DNA of 19,499 bases from RGIG7949 sp045628845 (GCA_045628845.1 JAZQQE010000014.1:1-19499); one strand, 5' to 3'; shown: positions 1 through 7,717, numbered from the stretch's first letter. Numbers and translations: made by a program. Notes: a model not told the origin generated them from the letters alone.

Positions 1-1
1 C

Positions 2-1231
2 TCGCGCCTCGCTTCCGCCGCGGCGGAAGCTGCCGCAAAAGGCGGCGCCGACATCGAGGCGACGCTTGACGCCGCGCTCACGGCCGGCCGCGAAGCGCTC
101 GCCAAGACCATAGACCAGAACCCCGTCCTGAAAAAAGCCGGTGTCGTCGACGCGGGCGGCAGAGGCTACGTCACCATACTCGAGGCCATGCTCTCCGTCG
201 CGAGAGGTGAGGAGATCGTTCCCGCGGAGGAAGCGCCTGTCGAGGTCCGTGACAAGGCCTCCTTCTCCGACTTCGAGACGGAGGACATCCGCTTTGCCTA
301 CTGCACGGAATTCATCGTCGCGCGCGAAACTCCGAAGGACCCCGCGCTTCTGCGCAGCTTCCTTTCCGGCATCGGCGACAGCATAGTCGTCGTCGAGGAC
401 GACGAGATAATCAAGGTCCACGTCCACAACAACTGCCCCGGCGCCGTTCTCACCGAGGCGCTCACCTACGGCGCGCTCCAGACCGTCAAGATAGAGAACA
501 TGCGCAATCAGCACACGGAGATGGCCTCCCGCACGGAGGCTGACCCTGCTCCCGAAGCTCCCGCCGCTCCGTCCAAGCCGCTCGGCGTCGTGTCCGTGTG
601 CGCCGGCGAGGGTCTTGAGGGACTCTTCCGTGAGCTCGGAGTCGACGGCAACGTCTCCGGTGGACAGACGATGAATCCCAGCACCGAGGACCTGCTCGCC
701 GAGATAGAGCGTTCCCCTGCCGAGACGGTCATCGTGCTTCCCAACAATAAGAATATAGTGCTTGCCGCAAACCAGTGCGGCATGTTCACGGAAAAGAAGG
801 TCATCGTCGTACCGACCTCCACCGTGCCGCAGGGCATCACCGCGATGCTCGCGTTCGATCCCGAGGGCGATCCCGACGAGGTCGCCGCCGCGATGGACGA
901 GATGCGCGGCGGAGTGCACACCTTCTCCGTTACTTACGCCGCTCGCGACAGCGTTTTCGACGGCATCACGATGGAAGAAGGCGACTACCTCGCTCTTCTC
1001 GAGGGCAAGCTGCTCACGAGCGGAAAGAAGTTCTCCGCCATCGTTCCCGAGATAGCCTCCTCGATAGCCGGCTTCGAGCCCGCCTGCGTCACCGTGTACT
1101 ACGGCGAGGGCGCGGACGAGAAGGATGCCGAGGCGCTCGCCGCCTCGCTCGCCGAGGCGCTTCCCGACGCGGAAGTTCAGGTACTGCCGGGAGGGCAGCC
1201 CGTCTACTACTACATCATCTCCGCAGAATGA
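2..1231 (+). CDS. FakA/YloV-family protein (DAK2 domain, DegV-like C-terminal half), 5' end missing
   Basis: The reading frame is open to the left edge of the window, so this is the last ~409 residues of a longer protein; the family is usually about 550 residues. The first ~62 visible residues are the end of a DAK2 (dihydroxyacetone kinase L-type) domain, ending in the family hallmark KKAGVVDAGGRG. The middle section carries GDSIVVVEDD and IKVHVHNNCPG, and the C-terminal half has VSGGQTMNPSTEDLL and VLPNNKNI, all typical of YloV/FakA proteins. FakA in other Firmicutes is the ATP-binding subunit that phosphorylates fatty acids held by a FakB (DegV) protein; it is cytosolic. No FakB is visible here. 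The gene ends 12 bases before a strong terminator. Family assignment is firm; fatty-acid kinase activity is inferred from the family. Confidence 0.9.
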   Translation, partial: SRLASAAAEAAAKGGADIEATLDAALTAGREALAKTIDQNPVLKKAGVVDAGGRGYVTILEAMLSVARGEEIVPAEEAPVEVRDKASFSDFETEDIRFAYCTEFIVARETPKDPALLRSFLSGIGDSIVVVEDDEIIKVHVHNNCPGAVLTEALTYGALQTVKIENMRNQHTEMASRTEADPAPEAPAAPSKPLGVVSVCAGEGLEGLFRELGVDGNVSGGQTMNPSTEDLLAEIERSPAETVIVLPNNKNIVLAANQCGMFTEKKVIVVPTSTVPQGITAMLAFDPEGDPDEVAAAMDEMRGGVHTFSVTYAARDSVFDGITMEEGDYLALLEGKLLTSGKKFSAIVPEIASSIAGFEPACVTVYYGEGADEKDAEALAASLAEALPDAEVQVLPGGQPVYYYIISAE

Positions 1232-1242
1232 CCCCGTACGCC

Positions 1243-1284
1243 AAACGGCAGGCATGCTCCCCGTCGAGCTGCCTGCCGTTTTTT
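1243..1284 (+). terminator. Rho-independent terminator of the FakA/YloV-like gene
   Basis: A 12-bp stem (1243-1254 with 1270-1281, AAACGGCAGGCA/TGCCTGCCGTTT) has a further inner GCTC/GAGC pairing and runs into a seven-T tract. The outer stem sequence is reused at 10869-10898. Confidence 0.9.
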
Positions 1285-1348
1285 TCAGTCTATTTCGATT
1301 TTATATGCATTATTTTTCGGAAAACTGATGCAAACGCGGCATTGTCTG

Positions 1349-1357
1349 TGATATAAT
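1349..1357 (+). promoter_or_regulatory. Extended -10 promoter for the Sel1/SH3b unit
   Basis: TGATATAAT is a perfect -10 hexamer (1352-1357) with an extended TG. The -35 region 17 bases upstream (TGCAAA, 1329-1334) is poor, which fits an extended -10 promoter. It lies 42 bases before the Sel1 gene. Confidence 0.6.
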
Positions 1358-1398
1358 CAAAAAAACTGTACGTTATTTTTCGGAGGTGGAGCAACGAA

Positions 1399-2010
1399 AT
1401 GACCGTTTTGGGAATCATTTTCCTTATTCTTGCCATCGCCGCGCTCGCGCTCGGGGCCTATATGCTCATGACCGCGCGTACCAAAAGCGACATAATCGAA
1501 TCCCGTCCCGCTCAGGAGCCTGCCCGCTGGGAGCTCGATCCCGCGTCCATCCATCCCGAGCCGAAGCCCATATCCGAATTTGAAGAATTCATCCCCGAAG
1601 CCGAGCTCGACCCCTTCGCCGTGAAAGAAGAAACGGCCGAGGACTGGTACGCTCAGGGCTGTGACCATCTCCGCGACAACGACGACACGCTCGCCGCCGC
1701 CTGCTTCCTCCGCGCGGCCGAAATGGAACACGCCAAGTCCCAGACCATCTACGCGATACAGTGTCTGCGCGGCAAGGGCGTCGAGCAGGACTATGCGAAG
1801 GGCTGCCGCTGGCTCGAAAAAGCCGCGCGTCAGGGCAACGTCGACGCGATATATTATCTCGGGATATGCTACATGTACGGGCGCGGCGTCGACACGGATC
1901 TCGTCTCCGCGCGCAAGCTGCTCGTTTACGCACGAAGCAAGGGCATAGAGGATGCAGGCCGCCTTATCGAGAATATCGACAACGGCGTTCTCTCCGATCC
2001 GCTGTTTTAA
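1399..2010 (+). CDS. Membrane-anchored Sel1-repeat protein
   Basis: A 203-residue protein. Residues 3-24 are a hydrophobic segment (GIIFLILAIAALALGAYMLM) that is probably a single membrane anchor. Residues 28-80 are a Pro/Glu-rich linker, and residues ~84-183 hold two clear Sel1 (TPR-like) repeats, with AIQCLRGKGVEQDYAKGCRWLEKAA-type and LGICYMYGRGVDTDLVSARKLL-type units, plus a degenerate one before them. Sel1 repeats are protein-protein interaction solenoids; no enzymatic motif is seen. The start has GGAGGTG 10 bases upstream. It is followed after 12 bases by the SH3b gene and shares its promoter, so the two may act together at the cell surface or membrane. The topology (N-in or N-out) and partner are not determinable here. 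Confidence 0.85.
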   Translation: MTVLGIIFLILAIAALALGAYMLMTARTKSDIIESRPAQEPARWELDPASIHPEPKPISEFEEFIPEAELDPFAVKEETAEDWYAQGCDHLRDNDDTLAAACFLRAAEMEHAKSQTIYAIQCLRGKGVEQDYAKGCRWLEKAARQGNVDAIYYLGICYMYGRGVDTDLVSARKLLVYARSKGIEDAGRLIENIDNGVLSDPLF

Positions 2011-2022
2011 GGAGGTCGGGTC

Positions 2023-2574
2023 ATGAAAAAGCTCAACTTCTCCCCTGCCGAAAAAAAGCGCTACGGCGTCATCCTTCTCATTATCGCCGCCGTATTTCTT
2101 CTGATAGCCATACTCTTCTTCCGCGCGGGCGCGGCAAACAGAAAGGCCGCCCCGGAGCCCACGCCTCCCGCTCCGTCTTCTCCCGTACCGTCCGACGTCA
2201 TGCCCTCCGACCCGACACCGGACATGCCGGACGTTTCCGCCGAGCCCGACTCGCCGGACGCTCCCGTTGAATCCGGGACTCCGGAGCCCTCGCTCCCGCC
2301 TGTCGCCTCTCCCTCTCCGGAGATAGACCTCTATGAGAAGCTCGATTTCAGGCCGTCATCCCTCTATGACGCACCGAAGAGCTATGTGGTCAGCTCTCCC
2401 GACGGAGAGCTCAACGTCAGGACGGGCCCGAGCACGGCGTACGAAAAGCGCGGCACGCTCTACTCCGGGACGCCGGTCGAGGTCTACACCATCGAGAGCA
2501 ACTGGGCGCTCATAATCTTCGAGGATTATTACGCCTGGACGAGCTCGAACTACCTCACCGAAGTCACTGAATAA
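2023..2574 (+). CDS. Membrane-anchored SH3b-domain protein
   Basis: A 183-residue protein with a membrane segment at ~15-33 (VILLIIAAVFLLIAILFF), a Pro/Ser/Glu-rich spacer at ~40-105, and a bacterial SH3 (SH3 type 3) domain at ~121-178. The domain shows the family signature LNVRTGPSTAYEKRGTL and a closing AWTSSNYL. Such domains commonly bind peptidoglycan or cell-wall peptides, so an extracellular wall-binding role is likely but inferred. No catalytic domain is attached. The start has GGAGG 7 bases upstream, directly after the TAA stop of the Sel1 gene, so the two are cotranscribed. It is followed immediately by a terminator. Confidence 0.85.
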   Translation: MKKLNFSPAEKKRYGVILLIIAAVFLLIAILFFRAGAANRKAAPEPTPPAPSSPVPSDVMPSDPTPDMPDVSAEPDSPDAPVESGTPEPSLPPVASPSPEIDLYEKLDFRPSSLYDAPKSYVVSSPDGELNVRTGPSTAYEKRGTLYSGTPVEVYTIESNWALIIFEDYYAWTSSNYLTEVTE

Positions 2575-2577
2575 ACG

Positions 2578-2612
2578 AAAGCTCCGGGGCTTATAAGTCC
2601 CGGAGCTTTTTT
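2578..2612 (+). terminator. Terminator of the Sel1/SH3b unit
   Basis: An 11-bp stem, AAAGCTCCGGG (2578-2588) with CCCGGAGCTTT (2599-2609), runs into a six-T tract ending at 2612. It begins three bases after the SH3b stop. Confidence 0.9.
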
Positions 2613-2617
2613 AATTA

Positions 2618-2651
2618 AGATCGGGCGAAAGACTTATCTTTCGCCCGATCT
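2618..2651 (-). terminator. Terminator-like hairpin of the barnase/barstar unit
   Basis: A perfect 15-bp stem (2618-2632 with 2637-2651) with a four-base loop lies seven bases after the barstar stop. On the minus strand it is followed by TTAATT, a weak U-tract, so termination there is likely but not textbook. With the plus-strand terminator at 2578 it forms a back-to-back pair separating convergent units. Confidence 0.65.
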
Positions 2652-2658
2652 GCGTTAT

Positions 2659-2922
2659 TCAGATAAGCTCGATGCCTCTGTGCTCTTCGGCAGAGGCGGA
2701 GAAGACCTCCAGAAGCAGCAGCGCGTATCTTCCGAGAGAGCGCAGCGCCCACGGATATTCGAGGCTTATGCGGCAGGCGGGCAGCTCACCGAGGCAGTCG
2801 TGCAGGGCGTCGAGGTTTCCTCCGTAATATTCGGGGAAGCCGAAAAGCTCCTTCAGGTATTCATGCGCCGCTTCTCTGCTCGTAAGGCGGCGGCAGTCTA
2901 TCACGTATTCTCTCATTTCCAT
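2659..2922 (-). CDS. Barstar-family RNase inhibitor
   Basis: An 87-residue protein that aligns along its whole length with barstar (89 residues). The core FPEYYGGNLDALHDCL holds the two key acidic residues, D38 and D42 (barstar Asp35 and Asp39), which plug the RNase active site. Position 76, which is Glu in barstar and pairs with barnase Arg59, is Ala here in the ungapped alignment LEVFSASAEE against LQVFREAKAE. The start codon lies inside the last codons of the RNase gene (10-base overlap), with GGGAGGG about 9 bases upstream. A second ATG at residue 3 forms an ATGA overlap with the RNase stop. The protein is cytosolic and should protect the cell from RNase that has not been exported. Family certain; partner inferred from overlap. 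Confidence 0.93.
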   Translation of the reverse strand: MEMREYVIDCRRLTSREAAHEYLKELFGFPEYYGGNLDALHDCLGELPACRISLEYPWALRSLGRYALLLLEVFSASAEEHRGIELI

Positions 2923-3557
2923 TCTACCGTTCCCTCCCCGGTCACATAAAGCTCGGTAAAGCTCTCATAATGGTCGTCCGTGTAGAAATACAGGCCGTCA
3001 TTGGAGAATATGAGTCTCTTCGCGCCGCGGCTGCTCTTTCCGTTGGTGTCGATATCGCACTCGGTATAGGAGCGTCCGCTCGCCTTCGGGAGAAGCCCCT
3101 CGAAGTTGCCGAAATGGTCGCCGCCGATGGCGGAGCCGGCGCGGTACTTCTCGGGCGTACCGCCCTCCCAACCGAGGTCGCGGGCATCATCCTTGGTGAT
3201 GTAGTTGGGAGGAAGCTCCCCGTAAGTATCGAGGTACAGAACGACGCTCTCGACGTCGTAGTAGTACCCGTCGCGGTCGAGCGCGGGCGTGGGCTCGGGA
3301 GTAGGCTCTGCGGTCTGGGCAGGAGTCGGTATGGGCGTCGGCAGCGGCTCGTCCTCCGGGGCGGGATCGTCCGTCCCGGGCTGCTCGGGAGCGGGCTCCG
3401 CGGTCGGCGTGGGCTCATCCGACGGGTCTATGACCTGAATGTTTATCGTGGGCAGCGGCGCGGGTGTCGGCTCTTCATACATGAGGCCGCAGGCCGCGAG
3501 CGACATCAGCAGGACTACCGCAAGAAGCGCGGCAGTCCGTTTAAGTATCTTTTTCAT
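2913..3557 (-). CDS. Lipoprotein-anchored barnase-family ribonuclease
   Basis: A 214-residue protein with three parts. Residues 1-23 are a lipoprotein signal (MKKILKRTAALL..., lipobox LAAC, lipidated Cys23). Residues 24-93 are a Pro/Thr/Glu-rich linker with repeated PTPEP-type units. Residues ~97-208 are a barnase (guanyl-specific RNase N1/T1) domain. Recognisable blocks are LPPNYITKDDARDLGW, IGGDHFGNFEG and TDDHYESF. The catalytic set is present: K122 (barnase Lys27), E166 (Glu73), R177 (Arg83), R181 (Arg87) and H196 (His102). The Arg59 position in the guanine-recognition loop is Phe152, and the Trp94 position is Gly. It should hydrolyse RNA outside the membrane, tethered to the cell. It overlaps barstar and has its own extended -10 promoter. 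The SD (AGAGG) is modest. Confidence 0.93.
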   Translation of the reverse strand: MKKILKRTAALLAVVLLMSLAACGLMYEEPTPAPLPTINIQVIDPSDEPTPTAEPAPEQPGTDDPAPEDEPLPTPIPTPAQTAEPTPEPTPALDRDGYYYDVESVVLYLDTYGELPPNYITKDDARDLGWEGGTPEKYRAGSAIGGDHFGNFEGLLPKASGRSYTECDIDTNGKSSRGAKRLIFSNDGLYFYTDDHYESFTELYVTGEGTVEWK

Positions 3558-3601
3558 TTTGTTCCTCTTCTTATGAGATTTCGTGCCCTCGGGCGAAGCA
3601 T

Positions 3602-3610
3602 ATTATAGCA
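3602..3610 (-). promoter_or_regulatory. Extended -10 promoter for barnase/barstar
   Basis: On the minus strand TGCTATAAT gives a perfect -10 hexamer (plus coordinates 3602-3607) with extended TG. The -35 is poor (TGAAAT-like). It lies between the deacetylase stop and the barnase start, so the toxin pair can be transcribed apart from the upstream operon. Confidence 0.6.
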
Positions 3611-3632
3611 CATCCGGGCCGGGATTTCACTA

Positions 3633-4487
3633 TCAATCTCCTACGACCGTTATCTTTCCCGCGGGAAGCACGACCGGCTCCGAGACGGGCCGGATATATA
3701 CGTCGACGGCGGAGGGATTGTATATCATCGTGCCGTCGACGGAGTATTCGAGGCGTCTGTACGCCTTGACATAGGTCATTATCTCGCCGTTGGAGGCAAA
3801 CCACACGTCCTCCGAGTGAGCGGAGATGAACTCCGCGAGCTCCTCGATGACGTTCCAGTTGTCGTTGCCGTCGAACTCGTAGCCGTGCCCCCACACGTAA
3901 AACAGCAGGGGCGCGAACGCGGCCTCCTCCGACACAAAGCGTTCCGCGAGGCTCATCAGCTCCGGGTCGCTGTGGTGGCAGGTCGGGTCCCACACGAGGA
4001 AGTCCTCCGGGATGCCGAACGAGTGCGTCGAGCGCACGGTGCGCGCGCCCTCGTAGCCCGCGGCGCGGAGCATCTCGACTACGCGCGCATCGAAAAGGCC
4101 GTACGGGTACGCGAAGGTCTTTATCGGGCGGCCGGCGAGCGCCTCGAGCCTGCGTTTATCCTCGATTATCTCGTAGTTTGCCGCAGGGGCTCCGAGCGTC
4201 GTGAGCGCGGAATGCCAGAGTCCATGTCCGCATATCTCGTGGCCCGCATAGGTCTGCGCCGTCTCGTCCTCGCTGACGCGCGACACGTCCACGACTCCCG
4301 AGCCGCGGATGTCAGCTATCTCCTCCTGCCCGAGTCTTGCGGAATTGAGATTGAAGCTGCATTTGAGTCCGTATCTGCGGAACAGCTCCGCAAGGCGGCG
4401 GTCCTGACGGACGCCGTCATCGTAGCTCAGCGTGAACGCTCTGCTCTTCCCGCCCGGAAAGAGCATGGTATCGAATCTTCTTCCCAT
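3633..4487 (-). CDS. Polysaccharide deacetylase family protein (NodB/CE4-like)
   Basis: A 284-residue protein with the NodB-homology pattern: motif 1 FTLSYDDGV (D23, D24), motif 2 as H88-x3-H92 in GHGLWH, and motif 3 AYPYG at ~126-130. A late WGHGYEF block is also typical of the fold. This is the metal-binding set (Asp-His-His) used by CE4 enzymes to remove N- or O-acetyl groups from polysaccharides; the exact substrate is unknown. There is no signal peptide, so it probably acts in the cytosol or belongs to the cytosolic deacetylase-like subgroup. The start has GGGAGG about 8 bases upstream. It is the last gene of the five-gene carbohydrate unit, 33 bases after the serine hydrolase. The C-terminal ~60 residues look like a short beta-rich tail. 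Confidence 0.85.
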   Translation of the reverse strand: MGRRFDTMLFPGGKSRAFTLSYDDGVRQDRRLAELFRRYGLKCSFNLNSARLGQEEIADIRGSGVVDVSRVSEDETAQTYAGHEICGHGLWHSALTTLGAPAANYEIIEDKRRLEALAGRPIKTFAYPYGLFDARVVEMLRAAGYEGARTVRSTHSFGIPEDFLVWDPTCHHSDPELMSLAERFVSEEAAFAPLLFYVWGHGYEFDGNDNWNVIEELAEFISAHSEDVWFASNGEIMTYVKAYRRLEYSVDGTMIYNPSAVDVYIRPVSEPVVLPAGKITVVGD

Positions 4488-4520
4488 TTCGTCTTCCTCC
4501 CGTGCCGCGGGCCTTTCGGC

Positions 4521-6011
4521 TCATATCTCCGCGGCCTTGATGAGCTCGCCGCTCATCATGTTGAAGAAATTATTGTTTGTGGCGGTTATCTCGATGCCGC
4601 CGTCTGTGAATCTGATGGCGTAGGTATCGAGCACGCAGGTCTCTATCCAGCGGCACTGCAGCTCGAGCACGTCCTCTTCCTTCCAGCAGGCGCTGCACAG
4701 ATAGAGCTGCGTCGTATCCTCCGGCTTTCCGAGCATATTCGTGAAGCGCACGCCGCCCGTGGAGACTCGCACGCTTTCCTTTCTGCCGGACTGCGTCTCG
4801 AAGTCCCAGACAAAGCCGTAGTCGTCGAACGTGAAGCTGAAGGTCGTGATGTCGTCCGGTCCCTCCTGCGTCATGAACTGGCCCGGGAACGGCGTGAAAT
4901 CGCCGGAGAGGACCTTGTACCTCTTTCCGGAGACCTTCGCGGCCATCGGGCTGAACGGGCTGCACGGCGGGTTGCCGACGTTGAGAATCGAGAGCTTGTG
5001 CGTGAGGGCCTCATACGCCGCATCGTCCGCGGGCAGAGCCGCGTCATCCGTTATCTTCGCGACGAAGTCCCACGTCACGTCGAGCGTCGTCTGCGCTTTG
5101 AGCGCCGTCTCCGTTATGGCGATTATCATATCCTGCTCCGGCAGGACTATCGTGAACTGACCGAGCGCGCCGTCGGCACGGTACGCCCTCTCGGGCTTGC
5201 ACATCCATATCTGGAAGCCGTAGCCGAGGTAGTTGTCCGCGGAGCCGGGATTCACGGCCTCCTCGGAGGCTGAGTCGTTCTGATTGGTCGTGGCAAGGCG
5301 CACGTAATCCTCCGCGAGGATGCGCTCGCCTTCCCATACGCCGCCGTCGGCGTACAGCTTCATCAGGCGCAGGTTATCCTCCGTCGTGGCGAAAAGTCCG
5401 CCGCCGCCTACCTCGATGCCGTCCGCCATATGGATCCAGCGGAGATTGTCGGCGTTGATGCCTATCTTGTTGAAAAGTCTCGGCGTGAGGTATTCCTGGA
5501 GACCGAGTCCCGTCTTTTTGCGGACTATGCTGCCGAGCAGAGTCGAGCCGCAGGAATTGTACATATACTTCGTGCCCGGTCTGTGCACGACGGGGATGTG
5601 CAGGAAATCGCGCACCCAGTCGGGGCCGTTGGAGGGCATCTCCTCCATGCCGCAGCCCATACAGAGCACGTCGCGCACGGTGAGTAGCTTCAGATTCTCG
5701 CTCGGCTCCTCCGGCGCTTCATCGGGGAAGATGTCTATCAGGCGCTCGTCGAGGCGGAGCAGGCCTTCCGTGTACGCTATGCCGACCGCCGTCGCGGCGT
5801 AGGTCTTCGAGTGGCTCTGCAGGCCGTGGCGCAGATTCTGTCCGAACGGCGCCCACCAGCCCTGCGTGCAGAGCTTGCCGTGGCGCATTATCATCAGCCC
5901 GTGCATCTCCGTGGGGCTGTGTTCGAGCGCCTCTATGTATGAAAGGATATCTTCGCTGCGGATGCCGACCTCCTCGGGTCTTGCGGTCTCAAAGGGCTTT
6001 CTGTATTCCAT
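4521..6011 (-). CDS. Serine hydrolase of the beta-lactamase class C/penicillin-binding-protein fold
   Basis: A 496-residue protein. The SxxK motif is S66-H-S-K69 (SHSKT), the acylation serine and general-base lysine of the family. KYMYNSCGS at ~148-156 stands where the Tyr-x-Asn motif lies, with Y151-N152. The third motif (KTG/HxG) is not obvious; DGALGQFT is the closest candidate. The beta-lactamase-like domain spans about 20-330 and a C-terminal ~150-residue beta-rich domain follows (DYGFVWDF region). There is no signal peptide, so a periplasm-type cell-wall role is unlikely; family members in sugar operons are usually annotated as esterases or peptidases. It starts 17 bases after the phosphorylase stop with AAAGGA as ribosome site. 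Fold is firm, substrate unknown. Confidence 0.85.
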   Translation of the reverse strand: MEYRKPFETARPEEVGIRSEDILSYIEALEHSPTEMHGLMIMRHGKLCTQGWWAPFGQNLRHGLQSHSKTYAATAVGIAYTEGLLRLDERLIDIFPDEAPEEPSENLKLLTVRDVLCMGCGMEEMPSNGPDWVRDFLHIPVVHRPGTKYMYNSCGSTLLGSIVRKKTGLGLQEYLTPRLFNKIGINADNLRWIHMADGIEVGGGGLFATTEDNLRLMKLYADGGVWEGERILAEDYVRLATTNQNDSASEEAVNPGSADNYLGYGFQIWMCKPERAYRADGALGQFTIVLPEQDMIIAITETALKAQTTLDVTWDFVAKITDDAALPADDAAYEALTHKLSILNVGNPPCSPFSPMAAKVSGKRYKVLSGDFTPFPGQFMTQEGPDDITTFSFTFDDYGFVWDFETQSGRKESVRVSTGGVRFTNMLGKPEDTTQLYLCSACWKEEDVLELQCRWIETCVLDTYAIRFTDGGIEITATNNNFFNMMSGELIKAAEI

Positions 6012-6028
6012 TTCCGTACGTCCTTTCC

Positions 6029-7717
6029 TTATTGTTCTATCTTTATCGTCTCATCCCCGTTTTTGCCCGTGACGGAGAATGATGAGTCTGCGAAGTCCGC
6101 GATGAGCTCTGCCCGGGCGCCGTTCCCCCGCCACGTTACGGCAAGCTTCGTGCCGTCCGTGCGGAACGTCACCTCCGCGTCCGGCGAAAACGCCGGGAAG
6201 GAGTTTCTGAATCTGAGCAGATCGAGCTGCGCGCGCACGACGGGTCTATCGAGTCCCGCGCTGACCTGCGCGGCGGTGAGGTCCGTCCTGTTTATCTCCT
6301 TGTGACCTCCCGCTCCCGCGCGGCGGACGGCGTCGATATCGTTCTCGCCCGCGAAGAGGTCGAGATACCATATCTGCGGCTTGCCCGGCATGAAAAGCTG
6401 GACGGCACGCGCGAGCGGCAGTCTGCGTTCATCGGCTCCGAGCGCGCTGAAATAGGTCGCGTTCACCTGATAGTAGACGTTTTTCGCTCCGTGAAGGTCC
6501 TTCACGATGCCGCCGCGGGCCACGACCGTGTCTATAAGGCGCTGTATGTCCTCCTCCGGGATGAGCCCTTTCAGGTCAAGGAGCGGTATCCCGTCGTGGC
6601 AGCCGAGCATGTTCACCGTGCGTATGCCCTCCGACAGCGTTTCTCTGCCCCACTTGGCAATATACTCCCCGCTGCGGCGCTCGAAAGCGTCTATGATGAG
6701 CCCCGGCAGGAAGAAATCGTATACCATATAGCCCCTGCGCGCGAGCTTCAGATAAGTCCCCTCCGCGTAGGATTCGTGTATCTCCGGCAGAAGTTCGAGG
6801 CCGAGCGGCGACGCGATGCCGTCGAGCTTTTCGAGCAGCTCCCACGTTTCGGGCTCATTGAGGAAATTCCGCCGCCCGACGAGCTTCGAGGCGTACGCGA
6901 AGGCATCGAGGCGCACTATGGATACTCCGTAATCCGCGAGAGTTTGAAGCGTATCGGCGTAGTAGCGCATGGCGAGCGGTGAGCGGACGTTCACGTCCAT
7001 CTGCCCGAGGTACGTGCGCCGGCTCTCTACGTATTCCGCAGCGGCCTCGCGGTATTCCTCAAGCTCTCCGAGCTCCGCTTCCCGCGGCGCTTTTCCCGCG
7101 CTGAGCGCCTCCGCGACGCTCAGCGCAAGCTCATTTGCAGTATCGGGCGGGATGCCGAGCGCGGCGGCGAGCTCCGACGGGTCGGGCACGCTCCGGCGCA
7201 CCTCCTGATAGAACGTGTTCCAGTAAGGCACCTCGTGGCCGTCGGGAAAGCGCACCATGAGGACCGGAAGCCCCGGCTTGCGGAAGAACATGTCCCTTAT
7301 GAGCTCCGGGTCGGGTACCACGACTCCGTCCGGTCCCATCGTGCCGTGCCCCGCCCAGAAGGCGTTCCAATCGATGAAAAAGTCCCGGTATTCAGACTTC
7401 TCTCCCTTTTCGAGCAGGTCGCGGAACTGCGGAGACTGCACGGATATGTGATTTAGCACGAGATCGGCGAGCAGATCCACGCCCGCCTCCCGCAGGCTGT
7501 CGATGTCGTCGGGAGAAGCGAGCTCCGCATTGAGCCCGTAGTCTATTATCGAAAATCCCCGGTCGAGGTCGGAGTTGAACACGCTCGGCAAAATGTAGAA
7601 CGAGCCGAACGCGCCGCGTACCTCCCCGCGATGCAGGAAGGCGGCTATATCCGAGAGACGTCCGCCCATGCTGTCAGGATAGGCGTTCAGCATGGGTGAT
7701 AAATTCATATCCTTCAT
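6029..7717 (-). CDS. GH13_18 glucoside phosphorylase (sucrose/glucosylglycerate phosphorylase-like)
   Basis: A 562-residue TIM-barrel enzyme. It matches sucrose phosphorylase GtfA along most of its length: AYPDSMGG, YILPS..DRGF, VLNHIS, VRLDAFAY (nucleophile D271), LPEIHE (acid/base E312), MLGCHDGI (D375), and VNATYFSALG. Such enzymes split an alpha-glucoside with phosphate to give glucose-1-phosphate. The substrate is not settled: ~68 residues (about 171-238) are inserted between the WNTF and VNV blocks compared with classical sucrose phosphorylases, and the loop before the third acid reads MLGCHDG rather than TLDTHDG. Glucosylglycerate-type phosphorylases are of similar total length. No signal peptide, so cytosolic. 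Its ATG overlaps the kinase stop (ATGA), suggesting translational coupling. Confidence 0.88.
   Translation of the reverse strand: MKDMNLSPMLNAYPDSMGGRLSDIAAFLHRGEVRGAFGSFYILPSVFNSDLDRGFSIIDYGLNAELASPDDIDSLREAGVDLLADLVLNHISVQSPQFRDLLEKGEKSEYRDFFIDWNAFWAGHGTMGPDGVVVPDPELIRDMFFRKPGLPVLMVRFPDGHEVPYWNTFYQEVRRSVPDPSELAAALGIPPDTANELALSVAEALSAGKAPREAELGELEEYREAAAEYVESRRTYLGQMDVNVRSPLAMRYYADTLQTLADYGVSIVRLDAFAYASKLVGRRNFLNEPETWELLEKLDGIASPLGLELLPEIHESYAEGTYLKLARRGYMVYDFFLPGLIIDAFERRSGEYIAKWGRETLSEGIRTVNMLGCHDGIPLLDLKGLIPEEDIQRLIDTVVARGGIVKDLHGAKNVYYQVNATYFSALGADERRLPLARAVQLFMPGKPQIWYLDLFAGENDIDAVRRAGAGGHKEINRTDLTAAQVSAGLDRPVVRAQLDLLRFRNSFPAFSPDAEVTFRTDGTKLAVTWRGNGARAELIADFADSSFSVTGKNGDETIKIEQ

Noticed and set aside
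3816..5273. A plus-strand open frame crossing the deacetylase and serine hydrolase genes
   Set aside because: It spans the junction of two convincing minus-strand genes and has no recognisable domain.
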